From positions 186,001 through 250,000 of the forward strand of contig NZ_JAMDGY010000024.1 in assembly GCF_028656955.1 (NCBI RefSeq): a stretch of DNA of 64,000 bases, written 5' to 3'. Within the stretch, counting starts at the first letter, position 1, and each line of letters opens with the position of its first letter. Shown here piece by piece: positions 1 through 7,551 of this stretch. Below the pieces are notes generated by a model. The model was not told the origin of the DNA. It was given only the letters and a program-made list of their open reading frames with translations, and did not search any database. Origin of the DNA: Pseudomonas fontis. GTDB lineage: Bacteria; Pseudomonadota; Gammaproteobacteria; Pseudomonadales; Pseudomonadaceae. The position numbers and the translations under genes were made by a program.

Positions 1-330
1 CTGGGCGACGTAGTAGATCGCGCCCTGATCGGTAATCTGCTTGAACGACAGTGGTTTTTCACCGCGCACGAGGTCTTTGACCGTGCCGCTGACCACCGCC
101 ATGCTCGGCTTGTCGGCCTTGAGCACGGACACGTTGAGCACACCCTGGTTCTTGCTGCGCACCAGGCCCGCGGCCGCGGCCACGTCCGGTTGCAGGAAGC
201 TGGAGGTGAATGCGCTGTAATGGACCGTCACGTCGCCGAAGACTTCCTTGCGGTCGGGTTTTGCGGCATCGGCCGCGATGGCCGGGACGGTAAGGCACAG
301 GCTGAGCAGTAACGTAGCTAGGCGACGCAT
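1..330 (-). CDS. DUF4426 domain protein, secreted (3' end beyond window)
   Basis: The reading frame begins at an ATG at 330 on the minus strand and is open to the window edge, so only the first 110 residues are visible. It starts with a clear Sec signal peptide (MRRLATLLLSLCLTVPAIA, then AADA), followed by a segment resembling the DUF4426 family (GDVTVHYSAF... TSSFLQPDVAAA). Small periplasmic proteins of this family commonly follow metXW in Pseudomonas; their function is unknown. The gene starts 24 bp after metW and is probably in the same transcription unit. The signal peptide and frame are seen directly; the family name is recalled from neighbourhood and sequence resemblance. The C-terminus cannot be assessed. 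Confidence 0.85.
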   Translation of the reverse strand, partial: MRRLATLLLSLCLTVPAIAADAAKPDRKEVFGDVTVHYSAFTSSFLQPDVAAAAGLVRSKNQGVLNVSVLKADKPSMAVVSGTVKDLVRGEKPLSFKQITDQGAIYYVAQ

Positions 331-354
331 GATCGATTCCTCCAGTGAACAGGG

Positions 355-975
355 TTACACGGCGACCTGGTGGTCCTGCAGGCCGGGGCTGTTGACGCGA
401 TAAATGCCGATCTCCCCTAGAAGATTAGGCCATAGCCTGCTCGCCCACCCATGGCGGTGCAAGCGGTCGACCGCCAGGCGGTCGAGAACCTGGGCGCGAC
501 GTGCGCCACACAGGTTCTCGAAGTCTTCAAAGGTGCAGAAGTGGATGTTCGGCGTGTTGTACCAGGTATACGGCATGAAGTCCGACACCGGCATGCGACC
601 CTTGGTCGCGAGGTACCAGCGGCAGCGCCAATGGCCGAAGTTGGGGAAGGTGATGATGCACTGGCGACCCACGCGGAGCATTTCGTCGAGGATCCGGTCA
701 GGGTATTCCACGGCCTGTAGGGCCTGGGTCATGACCACCACGTCGAAGCTGTTGCTGGCGAAGTTGCCCAGGCCCTTGTCGAGGTCCTGCTCGATCACGT
801 TGACGCCCTTGGCCACGCACTCGGCAATGTTGTCGGCGTCGATTTCCAGGCCGTAGCCGGTCACCTGCTTGGTGTCGCGCAGGGAGGCCAGCAACTCGCC
901 GTTGCCGCAACCGAGGTCGAGCACGCGGCTACCGGCGGGGATCCAGTCTTGGATGATTTCCAGGTCGGCTCTCAT
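355..975 (-). CDS. metW: MetW, SAM-dependent methyltransferase-fold partner of MetX
   Basis: A 206-residue class I methyltransferase-fold protein. The SAM-binding glycine motif is near the N-terminus (VLDLGCGNGELL, about residues 18-29), followed by an acidic strand end (GLEIDADN) and the MetW-typical segment TFPNFGHWRCRWYL. MetW is encoded directly after metX in many proteobacteria and takes part in methionine biosynthesis; its precise reaction is not settled, and a stimulating role on the MetX acyltransferase has been proposed. Here metX ends at 983 and metW starts at 975, a gap of 7 bp, so the two are co-transcribed. Length and start match the family. Identification is firm, the biochemical role less so. 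Confidence 0.95.
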   Translation of the reverse strand: MRADLEIIQDWIPAGSRVLDLGCGNGELLASLRDTKQVTGYGLEIDADNIAECVAKGVNVIEQDLDKGLGNFASNSFDVVVMTQALQAVEYPDRILDEMLRVGRQCIITFPNFGHWRCRWYLATKGRMPVSDFMPYTWYNTPNIHFCTFEDFENLCGARRAQVLDRLAVDRLHRHGWASRLWPNLLGEIGIYRVNSPGLQDHQVAV

Positions 976-982
976 GGTGTCC

Positions 983-2122
983 TCAGCAGACGATGCGGTT
1001 CATGTAGTTCGTGAAACCCTGTATGTAGCGCGGGGTCGGGATCAGGAAGGCATCGTGCCCATAGGGCGAGTCGATATCCAGGTAGCAGACGTTCTTGCGC
1101 GCGGCGATCAGTGCATCGACGATCTCCCGCGAGCGCGCCGGCGAGAAGCGCCAGTCGGTGGTGAACGACATCACGCAGTAGTTCGCCGTGACGTTCGCCA
1201 GGGTCGCGGCCAGGTCGCCGGCGTGGGCGGCGGCCGGGTCGAAGTAGTCCAGCGCCTTGGTCATCAGCAGGTAGGTGTTGGCATCGAAGCGGCCAGAGAA
1301 CTCCTCGCCCTGATAACGCAGGTAGCTTTCGACCTGGAACTCGACGCTGTGGAAGTCGTAGTTGAGCTTGTCGCTTTTCAGCTCGCGGCCGAATTTCTCG
1401 CCCATCGAGTCATCGGACAGGTAGGTGATGTGCCCGACCATGCGCGCCAGCATCAGGCCGCGCTTGGGGATCACGCCCTGGTCCTGGAACGAGCCGCCGT
1501 GGAATTCCGGGTCGGTGAGGATGGCCTGGCGGGCCACCTCGTTGAACGCGATGTTCTGCGCCGAGAGCTTGGGCGCCGAGGCGATGTCCAGGCAGTGGCG
1601 TACGCGGTCCGGGTAGGTGATGGTCCATTGCAGGGCCTGCATGCCGCCCAGGCTGCCACCGACGATGGCAGCCCACTGCTGGATGCCCAGGCGGTCGGCC
1701 AGGCGCGCCTGGCTGTGCACCCAGTCTTCCACGGTCAGGACCGGGAAGTCGGCGCCGTAGGGCTTGCCGGTGGCCGGGTTGAGGCTGCTGGGGCCGGTGC
1801 TGCCGTTGCAACCGCCGAGGTTGTTCAGGCTGACCACGAAGAAGCGATTGGTGTCGATGGGCTTGCCGGGGCCGATGCAGCTGTCCCACCAACCGGGCTT
1901 GCGGTCGTCGACGCTGTGGTAGCCGGCGGCGTGGTGATGGCCGGACAGGGCGTGGCAGATAAGCACGGCATTGCTCGCGCTGCTGTTGAGCGTGCCATAG
2001 GTTTCGTAGATGAGTTCGTAGGAGTTCAGCGAGCGGCCGCAGGCAAGCGCCAGGGGCTCATTGAACTGCGCCAGTTGCGGTGTTACCAGACCGACCGAAT
2101 CTTCGGGAAAGACAATGGACAT
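983..2122 (-). CDS. metX: Homoserine O-acyltransferase MetX (probably succinyl-CoA specific)
   Basis: A 379-residue alpha/beta-hydrolase-fold acyltransferase for the first committed step of methionine synthesis, activating homoserine with an acyl-CoA. The nucleophile elbow is visible as GGSLGG with Ser157; the other triad members are expected in the FTTDWRFSP and SPYGHDAFL segments near the C-terminus. Other family marks are ICHALSG near residue 55 and [12 protein letters not shown] near 100. Many MetX proteins of Gammaproteobacteria annotated as acetyltransferases use succinyl-CoA; I infer this for Pseudomonas but cannot prove it from the sequence. It is the first gene of metX-metW and is separated from yggT by a REP-type repeat. 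Sulfur source and pathway branch are not shown here. Confidence 0.95.
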   Translation of the reverse strand: MSIVFPEDSVGLVTPQLAQFNEPLALACGRSLNSYELIYETYGTLNSSASNAVLICHALSGHHHAAGYHSVDDRKPGWWDSCIGPGKPIDTNRFFVVSLNNLGGCNGSTGPSSLNPATGKPYGADFPVLTVEDWVHSQARLADRLGIQQWAAIVGGSLGGMQALQWTITYPDRVRHCLDIASAPKLSAQNIAFNEVARQAILTDPEFHGGSFQDQGVIPKRGLMLARMVGHITYLSDDSMGEKFGRELKSDKLNYDFHSVEFQVESYLRYQGEEFSGRFDANTYLLMTKALDYFDPAAAHAGDLAATLANVTANYCVMSFTTDWRFSPARSREIVDALIAARKNVCYLDIDSPYGHDAFLIPTPRYIQGFTNYMNRIVC

Positions 2123-2203
2123 CGACCCTGCTCACGCTTAAATGAGGCGTAAGTCTAAAGAGCATGGGGGTGGGCGGCAAGCAATGTACCCGGGCGTTTA
2201 CAG

Positions 2204-2278
2204 CATCGCCGGCAAGGCCGGCTCCCACAGGGTCCGCTAATGCAAGGGCCACTGTGGGAGCCGGCATTGCCGGCGATG
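2204..2278. repeat. Bipartite REP-like inverted repeat, family A
   Basis: Two head-to-head copies of a unit beginning CATCGCCGGCAAGGCCGG and ending in CTCCCACAG, separated by about 20 bp. The arms pair with each other. The same unit occurs near 30446, 32166, 54907 and 61822. It lies between the end of yggT and the start of metX. Confidence 0.9.
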
Positions 2279-2296
2279 GGTTCAGCGAGGTTTTTG

Positions 2297-2887
2297 TCAG
2301 ACCAGCAGGCGCAGAATTTCCGGCATGGCCGACATTGCCGCGAGGTTGTTGATCACCAGCATGTCGATCAGCTTCAGCGCCATGAACGCCAGGATCGGCG
2401 AGATATCCAGCCCGCCCAGGTTCGGCAGGATGCGACGGAACGGCGCCAGGAACGGCTCGCAGATCTGGTTGATCAGCTCGGCACCCGGGTTGTGGCTGCC
2501 CGGCGCGACCCAGGAGAGGATCACGCTGATGATCAGCGCATAGAAGAAGATTTTCAGGAACAGTGCCGTCACGCCGATCAACGACCAGATCAGCAGCTGT
2601 ATCGGGTTGCCGGTGGTGCCGTAGGCCAGCAGCAGGGTCAGGGCCATCAGCAGCATCTGCACCAGAATGGCCAGCAGCAGCGAGGACATGTCCAGGCCGA
2701 ACAGGCTCGGGACGATCCGGCGCAGCGGCTTGAGCAGTGGCTGGGTGGCCTTGACCGCGAACTGGCTGAGCGGGTTGTAGAAGTCCGCGCGCACCAGTTG
2801 CAGGATGAAGCGCAGCATGATGATCAGCAGGTAAAGGCTGCCGATGGTTTGCAGGATGTAGATGGCAGCGGTGTTCAATCCGATCAT
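2297..2887 (-). CDS. YggT-family integral membrane protein
   Basis: A 196-residue membrane protein with two YggT repeats, each holding hydrophobic helices and a short amphipathic segment (NPLSQFAVKATQPLLKPLRRIVP, shown here only by its start, and EPFLAPFRRILP). I chose the ATG at 2887 (MIGLNTAAIY) because it lies 10 bp after the proC stop and an earlier in-frame ATG would reach back into proC. The family is linked in some bacteria with osmotic stress resistance and with cell division or cofactor insertion, and is usually encoded next to proC and yggS, as here. Its molecular function is unknown. It closes the yggS-proC-yggT run. Confidence 0.92.
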   Translation of the reverse strand: MIGLNTAAIYILQTIGSLYLLIIMLRFILQLVRADFYNPLSQFAVKATQPLLKPLRRIVPSLFGLDMSSLLLAILVQMLLMALTLLLAYGTTGNPIQLLIWSLIGVTALFLKIFFYALIISVILSWVAPGSHNPGAELINQICEPFLAPFRRILPNLGGLDISPILAFMALKLIDMLVINNLAAMSAMPEILRLLV

Positions 2888-2897
2888 GTTCGGCTCC

Positions 2898-3716
2898 TTA
2901 GTTGCCCAGTTGTTCGGCCATTTCGGCCGAGCGCTGCGCCGCAGCGCCCAGCGCTTGTTCCACCAGCGCTTCGAATCCACCCGCCTGGAACGATTTGATC
3001 GCCGCTTCCGTGGTGCCGGCCGGCGAGGTCACCCGACGGCGCAGTTCAGCCGCATCGACATCGCTGCTGACCGCCATGTGCGCCGCGCCCAGGGCGGTTT
3101 GCAGGGTCAGTTTGGCTGCCGTTTCGCGAGGCAGGCCGAGTTTTTCACCGGCGGCGGTCATGGCTTCGATCAGCAGGAAGAAATACGCCGGGCCGCTGCC
3201 GGACACGGCGGTCACGGCATCGAGTTGCTGCTCTTGCTCCAGCCACAGGGCGATGCCCACGGCCGACAGCAGTTGCTCGGCCTGGTTGCGCTGTTCGGCG
3301 CTGACCTGGGCTGTGGCGTACAGGCCGCTGACGCCCTGGCGCAGCAGCGCCGGGGTGTTGGGCATGCAGCGCACGATGGGTTGCTCGCCCAGCCAGTTGT
3401 TCATGCTCCGGCAGGTGATGCCGGCAGCGATGGACACCACCAGTTGCTCAGGCTTGAGGCTCGGCTTGAGGGCTTCGCACACGGCTTTCATGGCTTGTGG
3501 CTTGACCGCGAGGACGATCACGTCGGCGCCTTCGATGGCCTGCGCGTTGCTTTCGAACATCTCGATGCCGTGTTCGGCATGGATCTTCGCGCGTTGCTCG
3601 GCACCCGGGTCGCTGGCGCGGATCTGCGCGGCTTCCAGGCCCTGGGCACGCAGGCCGCCGATCAGGCTGGCAGCCATGTTGCCGGCGCCGATAAAGGCAA
3701 TACGAGTCTTGCTCAT
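2898..3716 (-). CDS. proC: Pyrroline-5-carboxylate reductase
   Basis: A 272-residue NAD(P)H-dependent reductase catalysing the last step of proline synthesis from 1-pyrroline-5-carboxylate. The N-terminal Rossmann motif reads FIGAGNMAASLIGG (about residues 9-22), and the C-terminal helical dimerisation domain carries the family signature around ALGAAHMA and RRRVTSPAGTTEAAI. The length is typical of bacterial ProC. It sits between yggS (39 bp upstream) and yggT (10 bp downstream), a neighbourhood conserved across Proteobacteria. Nothing is missing or unusual. Confidence 0.97.
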   Translation of the reverse strand: MSKTRIAFIGAGNMAASLIGGLRAQGLEAAQIRASDPGAEQRAKIHAEHGIEMFESNAQAIEGADVIVLAVKPQAMKAVCEALKPSLKPEQLVVSIAAGITCRSMNNWLGEQPIVRCMPNTPALLRQGVSGLYATAQVSAEQRNQAEQLLSAVGIALWLEQEQQLDAVTAVSGSGPAYFFLLIEAMTAAGEKLGLPRETAAKLTLQTALGAAHMAVSSDVDAAELRRRVTSPAGTTEAAIKSFQAGGFEALVEQALGAAAQRSAEMAEQLGN

Positions 3717-3755
3717 GTCAGGTCCTTGGTTGAAGAAGGTGAAAGAGGCATGGGG

Positions 3756-4442
3756 TCAGGGCTGGCCATAGTCGCGGGCACCGAACAGCGCGGTGCCGAT
3801 GCGCACCCAGGTGGCGCCTTGGGCAATGGCGCTTTCCAGGTCGTGGCTCATGCCCATGGAAAGGGTGTCCAGGCCCAGGTTCAGGCTGGCCTGCAGGTCA
3901 CGCACGCGGGCGAAGGCGGCATCCTGGTCGGCGCGTTCGTCGCTCGGCTCGGGGATCGCCATCAGCCCGCGCAGTTTCAACCCGGGCAGGGCGGCGACCG
4001 CCTGGGCCAGCGCCGGCAGGTCTGCGGGCGTACAGCCAGACTTGCTGGCTTCGCCGCTGACATTCACTTGCAGGCACACATTGAGGGCGGGCAGGTGCGT
4101 CGGGCGTTGTTCGGACAAGCGTTGTGCGATTTTCAGTCGGTCCACCGAATGTACCCAGTCGAAGTGCTCGGCAATGGCGCGAGTCTTGTTCGACTGAATG
4201 GGGCCGATGAAGTGCCAGGTCAAGGGCAGGTCGGTCAATTCGAGCTGTTTGCCAAGGGCCTCTTGAAGGTAGTTCTCGCCTACGTCACGCACCCCGGCAG
4301 CATAGGCTTCGCGGATGGCGGCGGCGGGCTTGGTCTTGCTCACGGCCAGCAACTGGATGCTCGCAGGCGCACGGCCGGCGGCCAGGGCGGCGCTGTGGAT
4401 GCGCTGGGTCAGGGCGAAAAGGTGGTCTGCTATGGTGGACAT
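3756..4442 (-). CDS. yggS: YggS-type pyridoxal-phosphate homeostasis protein
   Basis: A 228-residue PLP-binding protein with the fold of alanine racemase's TIM barrel. The PLP lysine is Lys36 in LLAVSKTKP; other conserved parts are HFIGPIQSNK, VHSVDRLKIAQRL, the VNVSGEASKSG segment, and SMGMSHDLESAIAQGATWVRIGTALFG, of which the first part carries the phosphate contacts. The family has no known catalytic activity and controls free PLP and amino or keto acid pools. The gene is transcribed divergently from pilT with 67 bp between start codons, so both promoters lie in that interval. Identification is firm. Confidence 0.96.
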   Translation of the reverse strand: MSTIADHLFALTQRIHSAALAAGRAPASIQLLAVSKTKPAAAIREAYAAGVRDVGENYLQEALGKQLELTDLPLTWHFIGPIQSNKTRAIAEHFDWVHSVDRLKIAQRLSEQRPTHLPALNVCLQVNVSGEASKSGCTPADLPALAQAVAALPGLKLRGLMAIPEPSDERADQDAAFARVRDLQASLNLGLDTLSMGMSHDLESAIAQGATWVRIGTALFGARDYGQP

Positions 4443-4509
4443 TGATGGTTGCCAGCGGCTCTTCGGGTCTGCGGCATTCTACCTGCTTGGCGGGCTTTGG
4501 GGAGTCTCT

Positions 4510-5544
4510 ATGGATATGACCGGGCTGATGGCCCAGGCGCTCAGGATGAGCGCTTCCGATCTGCACCTGGCGGCGGGGCGCGTGCCGAGGGTGCGTTGCG
4601 ATGGGCAGATGCGCGAGCTGGACCTGCCCGCACTGGATGCGCCGAAAATGCGCGAATTGCTCGGGCAGATCATGAGCGACACGCAGCAAAAGGATTTCGA
4701 AACGCTACAGGACCTCGACTTCTCCATTGCCGTGCCGGGGCTGGCGCGCTTTCGGGTCAATGTGTTCGAGCAGTTGCTGGGGCCGGCCGCCGTCTTGCGG
4801 GTGATCCCGGAGCGGGTCGCCAGCCTGGCCGAGCTGGGCCTGGGCGAGGTGTTCCAGCGCATGGCCGAGTTGCCTGCCGGGCTGGTGCTGGTCACCGGGC
4901 CGACCGGCTCGGGCAAGTCGACCACGCTGGCGGCGCTGGTCGATCACCTGAACCGCGAACACGCGCTGCATATCCTCACGCTGGAAGACCCGATCGAATT
5001 CATCCACAGCCCGCTGCGCAGCCAGATCAGCCAGCGCGAGATCAAGCGCCACAGCCGCAGCTTTGCCGACGCCTTGCGTGCAGCACTGCGCCAGGACCCG
5101 GACGTGATCATGCTCGGCGAGTTGCGCGACCTGGAAACCATCCGCCTGGCCCTGACTGCAGCCGAAACCGGGCACCTGGTGCTGGCCACCCTGCACACCA
5201 GTTCGGCGGCCAAGACGGTTGATCGTATTGTCGAGGTGTTCGCTGCCGAGGAGAAGGCGATGGTGCGCACGCTGCTGGCCGAGTCGCTGCAGGCGGTGGT
5301 GTCACAAACCTTGTTGGCCAAGGTCGGGGGTGGGCGGGTTGCGGCTCATGAAATACTCCTGAGCACGCCAGCGGTGCGCAACCTGATCCGCGAGGGCAAG
5401 GTGGCGCAGCTGTATTCGACGATGCAGACCAGCGGGGCGCTGGGCATGCAGACCCTGGACAGTTGCCTGCTAGGCCTGCTGATGCGCGGGGAAATCAGTC
5501 GTGACAACGCCCGGGCGAACGCACGCTCACCCGAGGCGTTTTAG
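4510..5544 (+). CDS. pilT: Type IV pilus retraction ATPase PilT
   Basis: A 344-residue hexameric secretion ATPase that powers pilus retraction at the inner membrane. The Walker A motif GPTGSGKST is at about residues 130-138; further family motifs are the Asp box (ITLEDPIEFIH), Walker B (DVIMLGELRD) and the His box (GHLVLATLHTSSA). The C-terminal AIRNLIREGK-like element of PilT is present as AVRNLIREGKVAQ. I chose the ATG at 4510 (MDMTGLMAQALRM); an upstream in-frame start would overlap the divergent yggS promoter and gene. The stop overlaps the stop of the convergent NlpC/P60 gene by 3-4 bp. pilU is not adjacent here. Confidence 0.95.
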   Translation: MDMTGLMAQALRMSASDLHLAAGRVPRVRCDGQMRELDLPALDAPKMRELLGQIMSDTQQKDFETLQDLDFSIAVPGLARFRVNVFEQLLGPAAVLRVIPERVASLAELGLGEVFQRMAELPAGLVLVTGPTGSGKSTTLAALVDHLNREHALHILTLEDPIEFIHSPLRSQISQREIKRHSRSFADALRAALRQDPDVIMLGELRDLETIRLALTAAETGHLVLATLHTSSAAKTVDRIVEVFAAEEKAMVRTLLAESLQAVVSQTLLAKVGGGRVAAHEILLSTPAVRNLIREGKVAQLYSTMQTSGALGMQTLDSCLLGLLMRGEISRDNARANARSPEAF

Positions 5545-6179
5545 CGCTTGGCCAGGGCCAGTTGCTGGTCCTTTGGCAGGACGCGCTTGGCCACCACATA
5601 GTGGTTCTGCCAGTAGGGCTTGTTCAGCGTGTCGATGCTGACGCGCTTGCCGCGGCGCGGTGCGTGGATGAAGCGGTCATTGCCCAGGTAGATGGCAACG
5701 TGGTTCACCCGGCGGCTCTTGATGTTGAAGAAAATCAGGTCGCCAGGCTTGAGGTCCTTGCGCTCGACTTTCACGCCGTGGCCGCTGGCCATGGCGTTGG
5801 AGGTACGTGGCAGGTCGATTTCATCGATGTCGTTGAACGCGTACTTGACCAGGCCGCTGCAGTCGAAGCCCTTGCTCGGGCTGCTGCCACCCCAGACGTA
5901 AGGCGTACCCAGTACATTGACGGCGCGGCTGAGCACATCACTGCTCTGCTTGGGCGACATCTGGGCAACCTGTTGGGTCGAGGTGCGGGTGCCATGGCTT
6001 TTCGCGGCCTTGGTCACCTTGGTGACTTTGCTGCTGGTGCTCTTGTTCGAGCGCACAGCCGTGGTATTGGCGGTGTAGCCGGCAAAGCCGGTAGGTAAAC
6101 GTTGCTCACGGTTGGTGGCGTGGGCGGCCAGGGGCAATAATAGGCAAATAGTCAGCCATGTCTTGAATAAAGGACGCAT
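5541..6179 (-). CDS. Secreted NlpC/P60-family peptidoglycan endopeptidase
   Basis: A 212-residue exported cysteine peptidase (family C40) that should cut a peptide bond in cell-wall stem peptides. A signal peptide covers about residues 1-21 (MRPLFKTWLTICLLLPLAAHA), followed by a basic, Ser/Thr-rich linker of about 50 residues. The catalytic domain begins near residue 82; the nucleophile is Cys107 in GFDCSGLV, with His160 (VNHVAIYLG) and His172 (FIHAPR) completing the triad. The ATG at 6179 was taken because it opens directly into the signal peptide. The gene is divergent from the TM2 gene and convergent with pilT. A TATAAA hexamer and a nearby direct repeat lie upstream. Confidence 0.93.
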   Translation of the reverse strand: MRPLFKTWLTICLLLPLAAHATNREQRLPTGFAGYTANTTAVRSNKSTSSKVTKVTKAAKSHGTRTSTQQVAQMSPKQSSDVLSRAVNVLGTPYVWGGSSPSKGFDCSGLVKYAFNDIDEIDLPRTSNAMASGHGVKVERKDLKPGDLIFFNIKSRRVNHVAIYLGNDRFIHAPRRGKRVSIDTLNKPYWQNHYVVAKRVLPKDQQLALAKR

Positions 6180-6221
6180 AGGCAGGGCTCTTGTTGGGTA
6201 AGCGCGCAACTTTATAACAGC

Positions 6222-6241
6222 TTTTTGATCAATTTTTGATC
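6222..6241. promoter_or_regulatory. Direct repeat upstream of the NlpC/P60 gene
   Basis: TTTTTGATC occurs twice, at 6222-6230 and 6233-6241, with an 11-bp period. On the minus strand the repeat lies just upstream of TATAAA (6211-6216 region), a possible -10 hexamer of the NlpC/P60 gene, so it falls near the -35 position. Function is inferred only. Confidence 0.4.
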
Positions 6242-6335
6242 CGTTGGTCGATTGCGCGCACACCATACGTCGGCTATTCACCGAAAAGTCACAATTTTGC
6301 TTAGAAAATTTTTCACTAACCCTGCGAGGCTATGA

Positions 6336-6758
6336 ATGAACGGTTATCAACAGGAAGGACGCTCTCAGGACACCCACAGCAAGGTGATCGGCTATCTGCT
6401 GTGGATTTTGGGGTTTACCGGGGCGCACCGCTTCTACTACGGCAAGCCGGTCACAGGGACGATCTGGTTCTTCACCCTGGGCTTGCTGGGGATTGGCTGG
6501 TTGATCGACCTCTTCCTGATCCCGGCGATGGACCGTGAGGCGGATTTGCGCTTCCACGCCGGGCCGGTGGATTACAACATCGCCTGGGTGCTGTTGACGT
6601 TCCTGGGGGTGTTCGGTGTGCACCGGATGTACCAGGGCAAGTGGATCAGTGGGGTGATCTACCTGCTGACAGGCGGGTTGTTCCTGTTTGGCGTGCTGTA
6701 TGACTTCTGGACGCTGAACACCCAGGTGTCGCTGACCAACGCGCAGCGGCGCTTCTAA
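6336..6758 (+). CDS. Small membrane protein with two tandem TM2 domains
   Basis: A 140-residue protein of unknown function made of two TM2 units. Each unit has a GxHRxYxGK-type turn between two hydrophobic helices and ends in an acidic helix cap: the first reads GAHRFYYGK followed by GLLGIGWLIDLF, the second GVHRMYQGK followed by GLFLFGVLYDF. The ATG at 6336 opens the frame with MNGYQQEG; another ATG at 6332 is in a different frame. The gene is divergent from the NlpC/P60 peptidase and is followed by a REP-like repeat. TM2 proteins are common in bacteria, but their role is not established. The duplication of the unit is evident from the sequence. Confidence 0.9.
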   Translation: MNGYQQEGRSQDTHSKVIGYLLWILGFTGAHRFYYGKPVTGTIWFFTLGLLGIGWLIDLFLIPAMDREADLRFHAGPVDYNIAWVLLTFLGVFGVHRMYQGKWISGVIYLLTGGLFLFGVLYDFWTLNTQVSLTNAQRRF

Positions 6759-6763
6759 AAACA

Positions 6764-6844
6764 ATCGCGGGACCAGCCCGCTCCCACAGGTGCCCACAAT
6801 CTCAAGAAATGTGCACACCTGTGGGAGCGGGCTGGTCCCGCGAT
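6764..6844. repeat. Bipartite REP-like inverted repeat, family B
   Basis: Two inverted copies of a unit beginning ATCGCGGGACCAGCCCGCTC and ending CCCACAGGTG, separated by about 25 bp. A second copy pair is at 14496-14558. It sits between two convergent genes (TM2 and SPOR) and could fold into a long hairpin that ends both transcripts. Confidence 0.9.
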
Positions 6845-6857
6845 GGGGTTTAGCCGA

Positions 6858-7550
6858 TTACTGCCGGGTCTGGCGCTGTTGCAGCAACAGGTTGCTGAAG
6901 CCGCTGCCGGCCAGCTGCTTCTGCGCCACGGTCAGTTGGTCACGGTTGCTGAATGGGCCGACCAGTACGCGATACCAGGTTTCTTCCTTCACTGTCCCGG
7001 ATTCCACCTGCACCGCCTGGCCGAGCAGGATGATCTGCGCGCGGACCTTGTCGGCATCGGCCTGCTTGCGGAACGAACCCGCCTGCAGGAAGAACTGGGT
7101 GGTTGCCGCCGGCTTGATCACCGGTGGCGCCGGCGGTGGGGTTTGCCCCGACAGCGCGGCCTGGGCCCGCGCGGTATCGATCTTCGCCGCTTCCGCCGGG
7201 GTCACCGGAGGTTGCGCCGGCACCGGCGGGGTTTTCTCCGGCACGGCTTCCGGTGGCACGATCACCTCCGATTCCGGCAGCAGGGTGTAGAAGTCGTACT
7301 TCGGCTTCACCGGCTGCTGCGGGCTTGGCGGGGTCTTGTTCGCCTCGGCGATCTTCTCCGCCTTCTGCTGCTGCTCGGGCGTGGTGCGCTTGACGTCATC
7401 GCGGCCAGGCTCGAGCTTCATCAGGAAGACAATGAACGCACCCACCGTAAGGCCGATGGCCATCCACAGCCAGCCCGGAATCGGCGCTTTCTGTGGGGCT
7501 TGATAGCGGCTTGCGCCGCGCTTGGGTGCAGGTTTTTTCTTGGCAGCCAA
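6858..7550 (-). CDS. SPOR-domain membrane protein, FtsN-like architecture
   Basis: A 230-residue protein with a basic cytoplasmic start (MAAKKKPAPKRG), one transmembrane helix at about residues 25-44 (GWLWMAIGLTVGAFIVFLM), a proline-rich periplasmic linker and a C-terminal SPOR domain (about 150-225; FFLQAGSFRKQADADKVR and YRVLVGPFSNRDQ). SPOR domains bind denuded septal glycan, so the protein is expected at the division site. The start is a TTG at 7550, one base after the argS stop codon, with a GGAG sequence inside the argS end at suitable spacing. This argS-SPOR pairing is common in Pseudomonas. The layout resembles FtsN, but I cannot call it FtsN itself. Confidence 0.9.
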   Translation of the reverse strand: MAAKKKPAPKRGASRYQAPQKAPIPGWLWMAIGLTVGAFIVFLMKLEPGRDDVKRTTPEQQQKAEKIAEANKTPPSPQQPVKPKYDFYTLLPESEVIVPPEAVPEKTPPVPAQPPVTPAEAAKIDTARAQAALSGQTPPPAPPVIKPAATTQFFLQAGSFRKQADADKVRAQIILLGQAVQVESGTVKEETWYRVLVGPFSNRDQLTVAQKQLAGSGFSNLLLQQRQTRQ

Positions 7551-7551
7551 C

